11,409 bases of DNA from Verrucomicrobiota bacterium (GCA_023430825.1 JAEYYL010000175.1:1-11409); one strand, 5' to 3'. Shown: positions 1 through 6,444, counted from the first letter of the stretch. The notes: a model not told the origin generated them from the sequence alone. A program made the numbers and translations.

Positions 1-668
1 GTGAAGGCGCCGTTGCCGACGAGATGGCCGACGCGGGTCCAGGCGGTGCTGCGCTGGTCGATGCGGCCGAACTTTTCGATCGTGGCGCGGTGAACCGGGA
101 ACCAGGTCGGGTGCGCGGCGAGGGAGAGGAGGTAGGGCGTGGGGCGTTCGAGCGTGAGGCGGAGCGTGGCGTCGTCGAGGGCGGCGACACCGACCTCGGA
201 GAAGTGGGTGACGCGTCCGGTGTTGAAGGCCTCGGCGTTTTTGATCGGCCAGAGCATGTAGGAATACTCGGAGGCGAGCGCGGGCGAGAGGATGCGCTGG
301 AACGCGTAGGCGAAATCGTGGGCGGTGACGCGGTCGCCGTTGGACCAGCGCGCGGTGTCGCGCAGGTGAAACGTGTAGGTGAGGCCGTCGGCGGAAACGT
401 CCCAGCGGTTGGCGGTGGCGGGGACGGGGCGGGAGGCTTTTTCGTCGAGGGCGGTGAGGCCCTCGAAGAGGGCGACGAGGATGTTCTGGTCGGTGTAGGC
501 GGTGGCGAGGTGCGGATCGAGATCGGCGGGCTCCGAGAGATTGCCGACGAGCAAGTGGCGTTCGGCGATGGCGGCGTCGGCGGGCGCCTCGCGACGCGAG
601 CAGGAAGCGAGGAGCGCCGTGAGGAGACAGAGAAACAGGAGAATGAAACCCGGTCGGTGGAAAGGCAT
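1..668 (-). CDS. Oligopeptide ABC transporter substrate-binding lipoprotein (OppA/SBP family 5), N-terminal part
   Basis: The reverse strand is open from an ATG at 666-668 to the window edge, giving about 222 residues of a gene whose 3' end lies outside. The N-terminus is a lipoprotein signal peptide: a hydrophobic core at residues 8-21 and a lipobox L20-A21-S22-C23, so the mature protein should be lipid-anchored facing the periplasm. The body reads like OppA-type binding proteins: NLSEPADLDPHLA near residues 43-55, LFEGLTALDE near 67-76, W108-SNGD-R-VTA-HDF followed by YAFQRILSP, and VGNGAF at the cut end. The family (SBP_bac_5) captures oligopeptides or similar ligands and delivers them to an Opp/Dpp-type inner-membrane ABC importer. 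Permease and ATPase genes are not in the window. No Shine-Dalgarno sequence precedes the ATG; the start was chosen because it begins the signal peptide. The exact ligand cannot be read from this part, so OppA, DppA or MppA-like roles all remain possible. Confidence 0.93.
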   Translation of the reverse strand, partial: MPFHRPGFILLFLCLLTALLASCSRREAPADAAIAERHLLVGNLSEPADLDPHLATAYTDQNILVALFEGLTALDEKASRPVPATANRWDVSADGLTYTFHLRDTARWSNGDRVTAHDFAYAFQRILSPALASEYSYMLWPIKNAEAFNTGRVTHFSEVGVAALDDATLRLTLERPTPYLLSLAAHPTWFPVHRATIEKFGRIDQRSTAWTRVGHLVGNGAF

Positions 669-737
669 GAGGGGGAGGAAACGACGGATCGAGTGGGTGG
701 CAAAGTAAGTTCGAACGGGGGCGCTCACTGAATGCTT

Positions 738-939
738 AACCACCGATGGACACGGATGAACACGGATCTGCATCCCAAGCCGTTTGAACCACGAATGGAC
801 ACGAATTCACACGAACAGGAACCCGGTATCGGACGACCACGCGCGGTGTGTCGCGGTGCATTTCATTCGTGTCAGTTCGTCCATTCGTGGTTTAATTCAG
901 GGGTTCGAATCCGTGTTCATCGGTGTTCATCCGTGGTTT
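738..939. repeat. Nested inverted repeat (two pairs of arms) in the oppA-sigma spacer
   Basis: This 669-1001 spacer has no convincing gene; the short open frames in it are made of repeat sequence. The outer arms are 738-767 (beginning AACCACCGATGGACACGGAT) and 909-938 (ending TTCATCCGTGGTT); the reverse complement of one matches the other at 27 of 30 positions. The inner arms are 787-815 (AACCACGAATGGACACGAAT at its start) and 866-892 (ending TCCATTCGTGGTT), matching except for a 2-base gap and a few differences. All four arms share the unit (A)CCACsrATGGACACGrAT, so inner and outer arms are themselves related. A transcript or single strand could fold into a long interrupted hairpin. Similar GGACACGGATGAACACGGAT repeats are, to my recollection, dispersed widely in Verrucomicrobia and some Planctomycetes, but copy number here cannot be judged from one window. 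Confidence 0.85.
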
Positions 940-1001
940 CGTTTTGGGCCGAATTATTTCACTAAGAAACGCGGCGACGGTGCGTTTACCTGCTGAATCC
1001 C

Positions 1002-1538
1002 ATGTCCAACGAATCACCGAAAGGCGGGGAAGAGACACATGATGACGCCGGTTTTCTGGAAAGGACCTTTGCGGAGCAACGCGCTCCGCTCACGCGTTAT
1101 GCCACGCGATTGCTCGGCGATCCGGAGCGGGCGCGCGATGTCGTGCAGGATGCGTTCGTCAAATTCATGGCGCAGCCGGCGGACGCCATCAATGGGCACG
1201 CGGTGGAATGGCTGTTCAGGGTCTGTCGCAACCGGGCGATGGACGTGCTGCGAAAGGAGCAGCGCATGAAACGCTTCGAGGAGGGCCAGGTGGAGCGGGT
1301 GACGACCGCGGAGCCGCGGCCGGGAAGCGCGCTCGAGCACGCGGAGACGCACGCGGCGGTGTTGCGGCTGATCGACCGGCTGCCGCCGAACCAGCAGGAA
1401 GTGGTGCGGCTGAAATTCCAAAACGGTTTCAGCTACAAGGAAATCAGCCGGATCACGACGCTCTCGGTGAGCAACGTGGGGTTTCTGATTCACACGGCGG
1501 TGACGCGGATGCGCGCGGAGTTCGCGGCGCAGCGGTGA
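1002..1538 (+). CDS. ECF-type RNA polymerase sigma factor
   Basis: A 178-residue protein with the two-domain layout of extracytoplasmic-function sigma factors. Region 2 spans roughly residues 25-90: RYATRLLGDPERARDVVQDAFVKFM at 32-56 is the core-RNA-polymerase-binding and -10-recognition helix set, and EWLFRVCRNRAMDVLRKEQR continues it. Region 4 spans about 119-172 and includes LPPNQQEVVRLKF, then the helix-turn-helix GFSYKEISRIT-LSVSNVGFLIHTAVTRMR that should contact the -35 element. The length is normal for the class. No strong Shine-Dalgarno sequence precedes the ATG. The next gene, 75 bp downstream on the same strand, encodes a membrane protein with an anti-sigma-like N-terminus, so the two probably form a sigma/regulator pair and one operon. 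The sigma factor would direct core polymerase to a dedicated promoter set when released; its targets are not visible here. I saw no obvious promoter immediately upstream. Confidence 0.95.
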   Translation: MSNESPKGGEETHDDAGFLERTFAEQRAPLTRYATRLLGDPERARDVVQDAFVKFMAQPADAINGHAVEWLFRVCRNRAMDVLRKEQRMKRFEEGQVERVTTAEPRPGSALEHAETHAAVLRLIDRLPPNQQEVVRLKFQNGFSYKEISRITTLSVSNVGFLIHTAVTRMRAEFAAQR

Positions 1539-1599
1539 CGGAGGACGGAGAACGGAGGACGGAGGACGGAGGACGGAAGACGGAGGGCGGAAGACGGGG
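1539..1599. repeat. Short-period tandem tract (unit GGAGGAC/GGACGGA)
   Basis: The tract begins directly after the sigma-factor stop codon and consists of degenerate 7-bp units (GGAGGAC, GGAGAAC, GGAAGAC, GGAGGGC). It fills most of the 75-bp spacer before the VWA gene. A shorter, closely similar stretch lies inside the coding sequence of that gene at 3489-3517. No inverted mate is present nearby. Confidence 0.85.
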
Positions 1600-1601
1600 C
1601 T

Positions 1602-1606
1602 GAGGA
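1602..1606 (+). promoter_or_regulatory. Ribosome binding site of the VWA gene
   Basis: GAGGA lies 7 bases before the ATG at 1614, immediately after the tandem tract. It supports this start. Confidence 0.55.
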
Positions 1607-1613
1607 CAAACCA

Positions 1614-3878
1614 ATGAACGACACACGAAAATTTGCTGATGATCCTAAACTGACGGCGTATGCGCTGGGGGAACTCGAGGGCGCGGAACGCGCCGCGATC
1701 GAAGCGCGGTTGCGCGACGATCCGGCGGCGCAGGCGGCGGTGGAGGAGATCCGCGCGGCGGCGGCGCAGTTGTCGGCGGCGCTCGCGGACGAGCCGGTGA
1801 CGTCGGTCGCGACGCCGGCGGCCGCCGATCCTTACAAGCCCGTGAAACGCGGGGTGCTGAGCTTTCCGCAGATATACTATGTCGTCGGCGGATTGGCGGC
1901 GGCGTGTTTGGCGGTGGTGGTGGCGTTGCATGAGCCGCCGGCGCGGGTGGCGCCGAAGATGGCGGAGGCGCACTATGTCTCGATGCCGATGAACTTGCCG
2001 GTCGCGGCTGGGCCGGTGGACGAGAGTCCTGGGATCACTCTGCCGCAAAGCGTGGTTCCGGAAGGCGCGACTTCGGCGGCGCCGCCGCCTGGGCCATTCG
2101 ACCTGACGCGAGGCGGGTTGATCGAACAGGCGAAGAAGATGCCCGGCCGCTCGGCTCCACTCTTGCTCGCGGCGGATGCGAGCGCGGACGAGGCGAGGCG
2201 GGTGGCGGCGATGCAACGCGCGGAGGAAGCACAGGCGAAAGCGCGGTCGGCGGCGATGATGGCGAACTACACGCCGGCCGCGTCGTTGGCCGGCACGCGC
2301 CTGCGCACGGAAATGCGCGAGGTGGGGTCGGCGCTCACGGTGGTCAGTTCGACGTTCGCGCAGGACATCGGGGCGATGACGGGGCGCTACGGTGGCGGCG
2401 GGAATGGAGCAGAGAAAATGAGCACGGAAAACTACGCGTATCGTCGCGATAACGATTTCCTCTCTGCGCGGGAGAATCCGCTTTCGACGTTTTCGGCGGA
2501 TGTCGACACGGCGAGTTATGCGAACCTGCGGCGGTTCATCGTCGATGGCCGGCGTCCGCCGGTCGATGCGGTGCGGATCGAGGAGATGTTGAACTATTTC
2601 CCGTATCGTTATGCGGGGCCCGAGAAGGGGCGCGACGGGGGCGTCGCGGCTCCATTTACTGCGTCAATCGAAGTGGCGGAGGCGCCTTGGGCGGCGGGGC
2701 ACCGGCTGGTGCGGATCGGGTTGAAGGCGCGCGAAGTCGCGACGCCGGAGCGCGCGCCGGCGAATCTCGTTTTCCTGCTCGATGTGTCGGGCTCGATGAA
2801 CGCGGCGGACAAGCTCCCGCTCGTGAAGGAGTCGCTGCGGTTGCTGCTCGGGCGGCTGCGGCCGGACGATCGTGTGGCGGTGGTGACGTATGCGGGTTCG
2901 AGCGGGCTCGCGCTGCCGTCGACGCCGGTGGCGAAGGCGCGCGAAATCGAAGCGGCGATCGCGGAGCTGGCGCCGGCGGGATCGACGAACGGGGCGATGG
3001 GGATTCATCTGGCCTACGACATCGCGAAGGCGAATTTCGTGACGGGCGGGATCAATCGCGTGATCCTGTGCACGGACGGGGATTTCAACGTCGGGACGAC
3101 GAGCGAGGGCGAACTGGTGCGGTTGATCGAGGAGAAGGCGAAGACGGGCGTGTTTCTCACGGTGCTCGGTTTCGGCATGGGCAACCTGAAGGACGCCACG
3201 TTGCAGCAGATCGCGAATCGCGGGAACGGCAGTTATGGATATGTGGATACGCGGCGCGAGGCGGAGAAGCTGCTGGTCGAGCAGGTGAGCGGCACGCTCG
3301 TCACGGTGGCGAAGGACGTGAAGCTGCAGGTGGAGTTCAATCCGGGTAAGGTTTCGCGGTATCGCTTGATCGGATACGAGAAGCGGCTGCTGGCGAAGGA
3401 GGATTTCAACAACGACAAGGTCGATGCGGGCGAGATCGGCGCGGGGCACACGGTGACGGCGCTGTATGAGATCGTGCCGGTCGGCGCGGAGAACGGAAGG
3501 CGGAGGACGGAGGACGGCGAAGAGGTGGACGCGTTGAAGTATGCGGTGCCGGAAGCTCCAAGCACCAAGCTCCAAGCTCCACACCTGGCGGAGTTGTTGA
3601 CGCTAAAAGTGCGCTACAAGGAACCGGCGGGCGACGTGAGCCGGAAGCTGGAGTTTCCGCTGACGGACGGTGGTGCGGCGTTTGCGGAGGCGAGCGAGGA
3701 TTTCAAGTTCGCGGCGGCGGTGGCGGGTTTTGGGATGCTGCTGCGCGATTCGATGCACAAGGGTGACGCGAGCTTTGCGGCGGTGCGGACGTGGGCAGAG
3801 GCGGGGATCGGCGCGGACGCGGGCGGTTATCGGGCGGAGTTCGTCGATCTGGTGCGACGGGCGGAGGCGCTGCAGTAG
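1614..3878 (+). CDS. Membrane-anchored YfbK-type VWA protein with anti-sigma-like N-terminus
   Basis: A 754-residue protein. Residues 1-60 (LTAYALGELEGAERAAIEARL, then DDPAAQAAVEEIRAAAAQL) resemble the N-terminal domain of anti-sigma factors but have no Cys/His zinc ligands. One membrane helix lies at about 87-107 (IYYVVGGLAAACLAVVVAL). Residues 225-256 (LAGTRLRTEMREVGS, then LTVVSSTFAQDIGA) look like the start of a TonB-dependent-receptor plug domain. NPLSTFSADVDTASYANLRR from residue 288 is the VWF_N motif of the E. coli YfbK family. The VWA domain follows with a MIDAS motif D390-V-S392-G-S394-M and a later TDGDFNVG. Residues from about 570 to the end match the DUF3520 tail (LKVRYKEPAGD). 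The VWA domain should bind a metal and a protein partner outside the membrane, while the N-terminus faces the cytoplasm near the sigma factor encoded 75 bp upstream. An envelope-sensing anti-sigma role is an inference. Two repeat-derived stretches interrupt the C-terminal domain (residues 626-635 and 647-656). Confidence 0.92.
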   Translation: MNDTRKFADDPKLTAYALGELEGAERAAIEARLRDDPAAQAAVEEIRAAAAQLSAALADEPVTSVATPAAADPYKPVKRGVLSFPQIYYVVGGLAAACLAVVVALHEPPARVAPKMAEAHYVSMPMNLPVAAGPVDESPGITLPQSVVPEGATSAAPPPGPFDLTRGGLIEQAKKMPGRSAPLLLAADASADEARRVAAMQRAEEAQAKARSAAMMANYTPAASLAGTRLRTEMREVGSALTVVSSTFAQDIGAMTGRYGGGGNGAEKMSTENYAYRRDNDFLSARENPLSTFSADVDTASYANLRRFIVDGRRPPVDAVRIEEMLNYFPYRYAGPEKGRDGGVAAPFTASIEVAEAPWAAGHRLVRIGLKAREVATPERAPANLVFLLDVSGSMNAADKLPLVKESLRLLLGRLRPDDRVAVVTYAGSSGLALPSTPVAKAREIEAAIAELAPAGSTNGAMGIHLAYDIAKANFVTGGINRVILCTDGDFNVGTTSEGELVRLIEEKAKTGVFLTVLGFGMGNLKDATLQQIANRGNGSYGYVDTRREAEKLLVEQVSGTLVTVAKDVKLQVEFNPGKVSRYRLIGYEKRLLAKEDFNNDKVDAGEIGAGHTVTALYEIVPVGAENGRRRTEDGEEVDALKYAVPEAPSTKLQAPHLAELLTLKVRYKEPAGDVSRKLEFPLTDGGAAFAEASEDFKFAAAVAGFGMLLRDSMHKGDASFAAVRTWAEAGIGADAGGYRAEFVDLVRRAEALQ
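3489..3517. repeat. In-frame copy of the GGAGGAC-type repeat inside the VWA gene
   Basis: The stretch GAGAACGGAAGGCGGAGGAC followed by GGAGGACGG is nearly the same as the tract at 1548-1576. It encodes ENGRRRTEDG (residues 626-635), a charged low-complexity loop without disturbing the frame. Confidence 0.8.
3552..3581. repeat. In-frame copy of the AAGCTCCAAGC repeat inside the VWA gene
   Basis: GAAGCTCCAAGCACCAAGCT followed by CCAAGCTCCA is a 30-bp unit closely matching both arms of the inverted repeat at 8326-8450. It encodes EAPSTKLQAP (residues 647-656). Its length is a multiple of three, so the frame is kept. Confidence 0.82.
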
Positions 3879-3977
3879 GTGTGCGCGCCGGAATTTTTTA
3901 AACGCGGAGGGGAAAGAGGGCGGGGGTTTGGGGGTAGGGGTCTGCTGGCCGGCGATTGCGTGCGTCAAAGGATCGCT

Positions 3978-4004
3978 TTTCCCGCTGCTCACGCCGCGAG
4001 CCAC
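3978..4004. repeat. GTGA/TCAC-loop hairpin repeat, copy A
   Basis: The spacer 3879-4154 between the VWA gene and the second sigma gene has no convincing gene. Within it, the plus-strand stem GCTGC (3984-3988), loop TCAC (3989-3992) and stem GCCGC (3993-3997) are followed by GAGCCAC. On the minus strand this reads GTGGCTC, then GCGGC-GTGA-GCAGC, then GGGA. One stem pair is mismatched. It belongs with the copies at 6484-6507, 6639-6662 and 6744-6766. Confidence 0.75.
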
Positions 4005-4008
4005 ACCG

Positions 4009-4041
4009 GAGGAGCGAATCGCCTGCAAGCAGGCTCCTACC
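4009..4041. repeat. REP-like palindrome (GTAGGAGCCTGCTTGCAGGCGA on the minus strand)
   Basis: On the plus strand GCCTGC-AA-GCAGGC (4021-4034) is a perfect 6-bp stem, flanked by GGAGCGAATC and TCCTACC. Read on the minus strand it begins GGTAGGAGC before the hairpin, the layout of REP elements in Pseudomonas and Stenotrophomonas, which carry a GTAG/GGAG tetranucleotide 5' of an imperfect hairpin. The mobilising RAYT transposase is not in the window. Assignment to that class rests on form only. Confidence 0.6.
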
Positions 4042-4140
4042 TTTCGATTTACCGGCGTGGAAAAAATCGCGCGAGGCGCTTGAGCGGAGACGGCGAAAAT
4101 TCGACGAATTTCTGTGCGGTTTTCGGTGAGGGCGGGTGCT

Positions 4141-4145
4141 AGGAG
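4141..4145 (+). promoter_or_regulatory. Ribosome binding site of the sigma-TonB gene
   Basis: AGGAG lies 9 bases before the ATG at 4155, a good spacing, and fixes this start. Confidence 0.7.
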
Positions 4146-4154
4146 TAAACTGCC

Positions 4155-5483
4155 ATGAAGGACGATGCCGAATTGTTGCGTTGTTTTGCGCGGGACCGCG
4201 ATGAGGCGGCGTTTGCCGAGGTCGTGAGGCGGCAGGTCGATTTGGTGCATTCGGCGGCGTCGCGGCAGGTGAACGGCGATGTGCACCTCGCGCGGGATGT
4301 GACGCAGATGGTCTTTGCCGATCTGGCGCGGAAGGCGGACGTGGTGGCGGGCGAGCGGGTGCTGGCGGCGTGGCTGTTCGTCAGCACGCGCTACGCGGCG
4401 GCGAAACTGGTGCGGGGGGAACAGCGGCGGCGCGTGCGCGAACAGGAGGCGCAAATCATGGAAGAGCTCATGAAAGACGATGCGACGACGGTCGAATGGG
4501 AGCGCGTGCGACCGGTGCTCGACGAGGCGATGGGCGAACTGAAGGGCGTGGAACGCGAGGCGATTTTACTGCGGTTTTTCGAAGGGCGCGGGTTTGCGGA
4601 GGTCGGTGCGAGGTTGAGTTTGAACGAGAATGCGGCGCGGATGCGCGTGGAGCGGGCGTTGGACAAACTGCATCGCTTGCTCGCACGGCGCGGCGTGACG
4701 TCGACCACGGGTGCGCTGGCGGTGGCGCTGGCGAATCAGGCGGTAGGCGCGGCGCCGGCGGGGCTGGCGGCGAGCGTCGCGGGCGCGGCGATGGCGGGCG
4801 CGGGCGTCGCGGCGGCGGGAATCGGATTTATGACGATCGGCAAACTGTCGGTGGGCGTGGCGGCGGGGCTGCTGGTGGGAGGCGCGGGCAGTCTCTGGTG
4901 GCAGCAGGCGGAAACCGCGAAGCTCGAACGCGAGTGGGAGCAGGCGAGACGGACGGTCGCGTCGATCGCGGTGGCGCGGGAGGAAATTTCGTTGGAACGG
5001 CCTCCGGCGGAGTCGGCGGAAACGCAGCGGCAGGACGCGGAGTTGAACCGGCTGGCGGTGGAGGCGGAGGCGTTGCGGATGAAACTGCAGATGGGCCGGG
5101 GGGCCATCGCACGGCCGTTAAGCGGCGCGGCGGTGGCGAAGGCGGACGGTGCGGCGTCGCAATCGGCGGATGAACTCGATCGCTTGCCGCGAGCGACCTA
5201 TCGCCGGCCGCCGACTTATCCCGTGGACATGCGGCAGTCGGGCACGGAGGGCGAGGCGGTGATCCGCTTCGTCGTCGGCGTGGATGGACGCGTGGCGCGG
5301 GCGGAGGTTGTTCGTTCCACGCATCCGAGTTTCGAGGCGCCGGCGCTCGAAGCGGTGAAAACCTGGCAGTTCGATGCGGGGCGCAAAGGCGGCGTGGCGG
5401 TGAACACGCAGCTGGAGATGCCGATTCGGTTTTCGCTGGCCAAGGACGACAGCAGCGCGGCGCCGATCGAGAGCTGGTTTTGA
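4155..5483 (+). CDS. Sigma-70/ECF sigma factor fused to a membrane segment, coiled coil and TonB C-terminal domain
   Basis: A 442-residue protein joining two normally separate functions. Residues 5-75 are sigma region 2 (LLRCFARDRDEAAFAEVVRR, then HLARDVTQMVFADLARKA). Residues 113-180 are region 4 (ELKGVEREAILLRFFEGRGF, ending in RMRVERALDKLHRLLARR). Then follow an Ala/Gly-rich hydrophobic stretch (186-228), a second hydrophobic segment after K230 (231-249, LSVGVAAGLLVGGAGSLWW), and a charged, probably coiled-coil region (251-316). Residues 350-432 match the TonB C-terminal domain: PPTYP, then GEAVIRFVVGVDGRVARAEVV, W-Q-F-DAGRKGG and MPIRFSL, comparable in order to the YP, DGRV, W-Y-PG and I-F positions of E. 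coli TonB. The sigma part should be cytoplasmic. The TonB part would be periplasmic if only one segment crosses the membrane; if both do, it would be cytoplasmic. Membrane tails on sigma factors recur in Verrucomicrobia and Planctomycetes; the TonB ending is the unusual part. A direct signal from outer-membrane receptors to the sigma factor is my inference. Confidence 0.9.
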   Translation: MKDDAELLRCFARDRDEAAFAEVVRRQVDLVHSAASRQVNGDVHLARDVTQMVFADLARKADVVAGERVLAAWLFVSTRYAAAKLVRGEQRRRVREQEAQIMEELMKDDATTVEWERVRPVLDEAMGELKGVEREAILLRFFEGRGFAEVGARLSLNENAARMRVERALDKLHRLLARRGVTSTTGALAVALANQAVGAAPAGLAASVAGAAMAGAGVAAAGIGFMTIGKLSVGVAAGLLVGGAGSLWWQQAETAKLEREWEQARRTVASIAVAREEISLERPPAESAETQRQDAELNRLAVEAEALRMKLQMGRGAIARPLSGAAVAKADGAASQSADELDRLPRATYRRPPTYPVDMRQSGTEGEAVIRFVVGVDGRVARAEVVRSTHPSFEAPALEAVKTWQFDAGRKGGVAVNTQLEMPIRFSLAKDDSSAAPIESWF

Positions 5484-5486
5484 GCC

Positions 5487-6287
5487 ATGAAACGAAGCGC
5501 GTGGTGGCTGGCGGTGTTGGCCGGAATGGCGGGCGGCGTGTTGCTGGTCGCGTGGCACGGTCGGACGGAGCGGGAGCGGTGGCGGGCGGCGATTGAAACG
5601 GAAACGAAGCGAGCCGAGGAAGCGCGGGCGGCGAGCGGAGTGGACGAGGCGCGGCGGGGGATGACGGTGGCGGACGACGGCGAAGCGATCGCGCATCTGC
5701 GCGGGGAGTTGGAAGCGCTCAAGCGGAGTGTGGCGGAACGCGCGCGGGCTCGCGAAGCAGCGGGAGTCGAGCGACGGCCGGGACCGGCGGTCGAGCGGGA
5801 GCGGTCGATGGCGGCGGAGATGGTGCCGGCGGCCGAATGGCGGAATCGGGGCCGCGCGTCTCCGACGGACGCGATGGAAACGGCGTTGTGGGCGGCGGCC
5901 GGCGGGGACGTGACGGCGCTGGCGGAAATGCTGGAACTGGCGCCGGCGGCACGAGCGAAAGCGGAGGCGCTGTTGCAGCGGCTGCCGGAGACGATTCGGG
6001 CGCAGACGGCGACGCCGGAGCAATTGGTGGCGTTGCTGGGCTCGACCGATGTGCCGCTCGGGTCGGCGATGATTTTGACGCCGGACACGAAGGATGCGCC
6101 GGGGACGTGGCGGGTGGCGCAGATTTCCGATGGGAAGGGAAAGCTGAAACGCGCGGCTATCGCGCTGACGGAGAAGGCCGGGAGGTGGAGTCTCGTGGTG
6201 CCGGAGAGTGCGATCGATCGGTATGCGGCGCGGTTGGGAGGGAGCGATGCGGTCGACCTCAGCGCGATGGACGTGGTGCCCGAGTAG
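5487..6287 (+). CDS. Membrane-anchored coiled-coil protein of unknown function, operon partner of the sigma-TonB gene
   Basis: A 266-residue protein that starts 3 bp after the sigma-TonB stop codon, so translation is probably coupled; no separate Shine-Dalgarno sequence is seen. It begins with a positively charged MKR and one hydrophobic helix (about residues 5-23, AWWLAVLAGMAGGVLLVAW), acting as a signal anchor. Residues 25-105 are rich in Glu, Arg and Ala and include a heptad-like ELEALKRSVAERA, suggesting a coiled coil. A compact domain follows: ETALWAAAGGDVTALAEMLE near 131-150, then LLQRLPETIRAQTATPEQLV, and a beta-rich end (SAMILTPDTKD, GTWRVAQISDG, RWSLVVPESAIDRYAAR). I do not recognise a named family. 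As I recall, proteins with a WAAAGGD-like motif occur next to membrane-tailed sigma factors in related bacteria, so a partner or regulator role is plausible. The coiled coils of the two proteins could interact. Confidence 0.85.
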   Translation: MKRSAWWLAVLAGMAGGVLLVAWHGRTERERWRAAIETETKRAEEARAASGVDEARRGMTVADDGEAIAHLRGELEALKRSVAERARAREAAGVERRPGPAVERERSMAAEMVPAAEWRNRGRASPTDAMETALWAAAGGDVTALAEMLELAPAARAKAEALLQRLPETIRAQTATPEQLVALLGSTDVPLGSAMILTPDTKDAPGTWRVAQISDGKGKLKRAAIALTEKAGRWSLVVPESAIDRYAARLGGSDAVDLSAMDVVPE

Positions 6288-6320
6288 AAGAGCGGCGGGC
6301 GGAGGGAGAAGCGGCGGGGT

Positions 6321-6337
6321 ATCCCTGCTCACCAGGC
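6321..6337. repeat. GTGA/TCAC-loop hairpin, diverged copy E
   Basis: CCTG (6324-6327), loop CTCAC, CAGG (6333-6336). On the minus strand it reads CCTG-GTGAG-CAGG followed by GGGAT when overlapping bases are counted, as in the better copies. The GTGGCTC flank is not conserved. Confidence 0.5.
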
Positions 6338-6379
6338 TGTGTGAAAACTCGTCGGTGCATCGCAGCACAGGGAGTCTGT

Positions 6380-6444
6380 AGCGGAAAGCGTGAGGCTTTC
6401 GTGGGAAACAAGGTTGCCGGCACGAAAACCTCACGGTTTCCGCT
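6380..6444. repeat. Inverted pair of GTGA/TCAC-loop hairpins, copies F and G
   Basis: Copy F on the plus strand is GAAAGC (6384-6389), loop GTGAG, GCTTTC (6395-6400). Copy G is AAACC (6426-6430), loop TCAC, GGTTT (6435-6439). The reverse complement of 6380-6403 and the sequence 6421-6444 both read CACGAAA-n-CCTCACG-n-TTTCCGCT and agree at 22 of 24 positions, so the pair forms a larger palindrome with a 17-base centre. Confidence 0.75.

Noticed and set aside
24..731. Open plus-strand frame of 235 codons at the window start
   Set aside because: It is low-complexity Gly/Glu/Val-rich sequence antisense to the clear OppA-like lipoprotein on the minus strand.
898..918. GGGGTTCGAATCC, resembling a tRNA T-arm
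   Set aside because: The bases after the loop (CCGTG) do not pair with those before it, and no acceptor, D-arm or anticodon arm can be placed; the similarity comes from the repeat arm.
732..996. Two small plus-strand open frames in the oppA-sigma spacer
   Set aside because: They are made almost wholly of the nested inverted repeat arms and have no family features.
1014..2216. 400-codon minus-strand open frame across the sigma and VWA genes
   Set aside because: Arg/His/Pro-rich antisense shadow typical of GC-rich coding DNA; the plus strand carries recognised domains.
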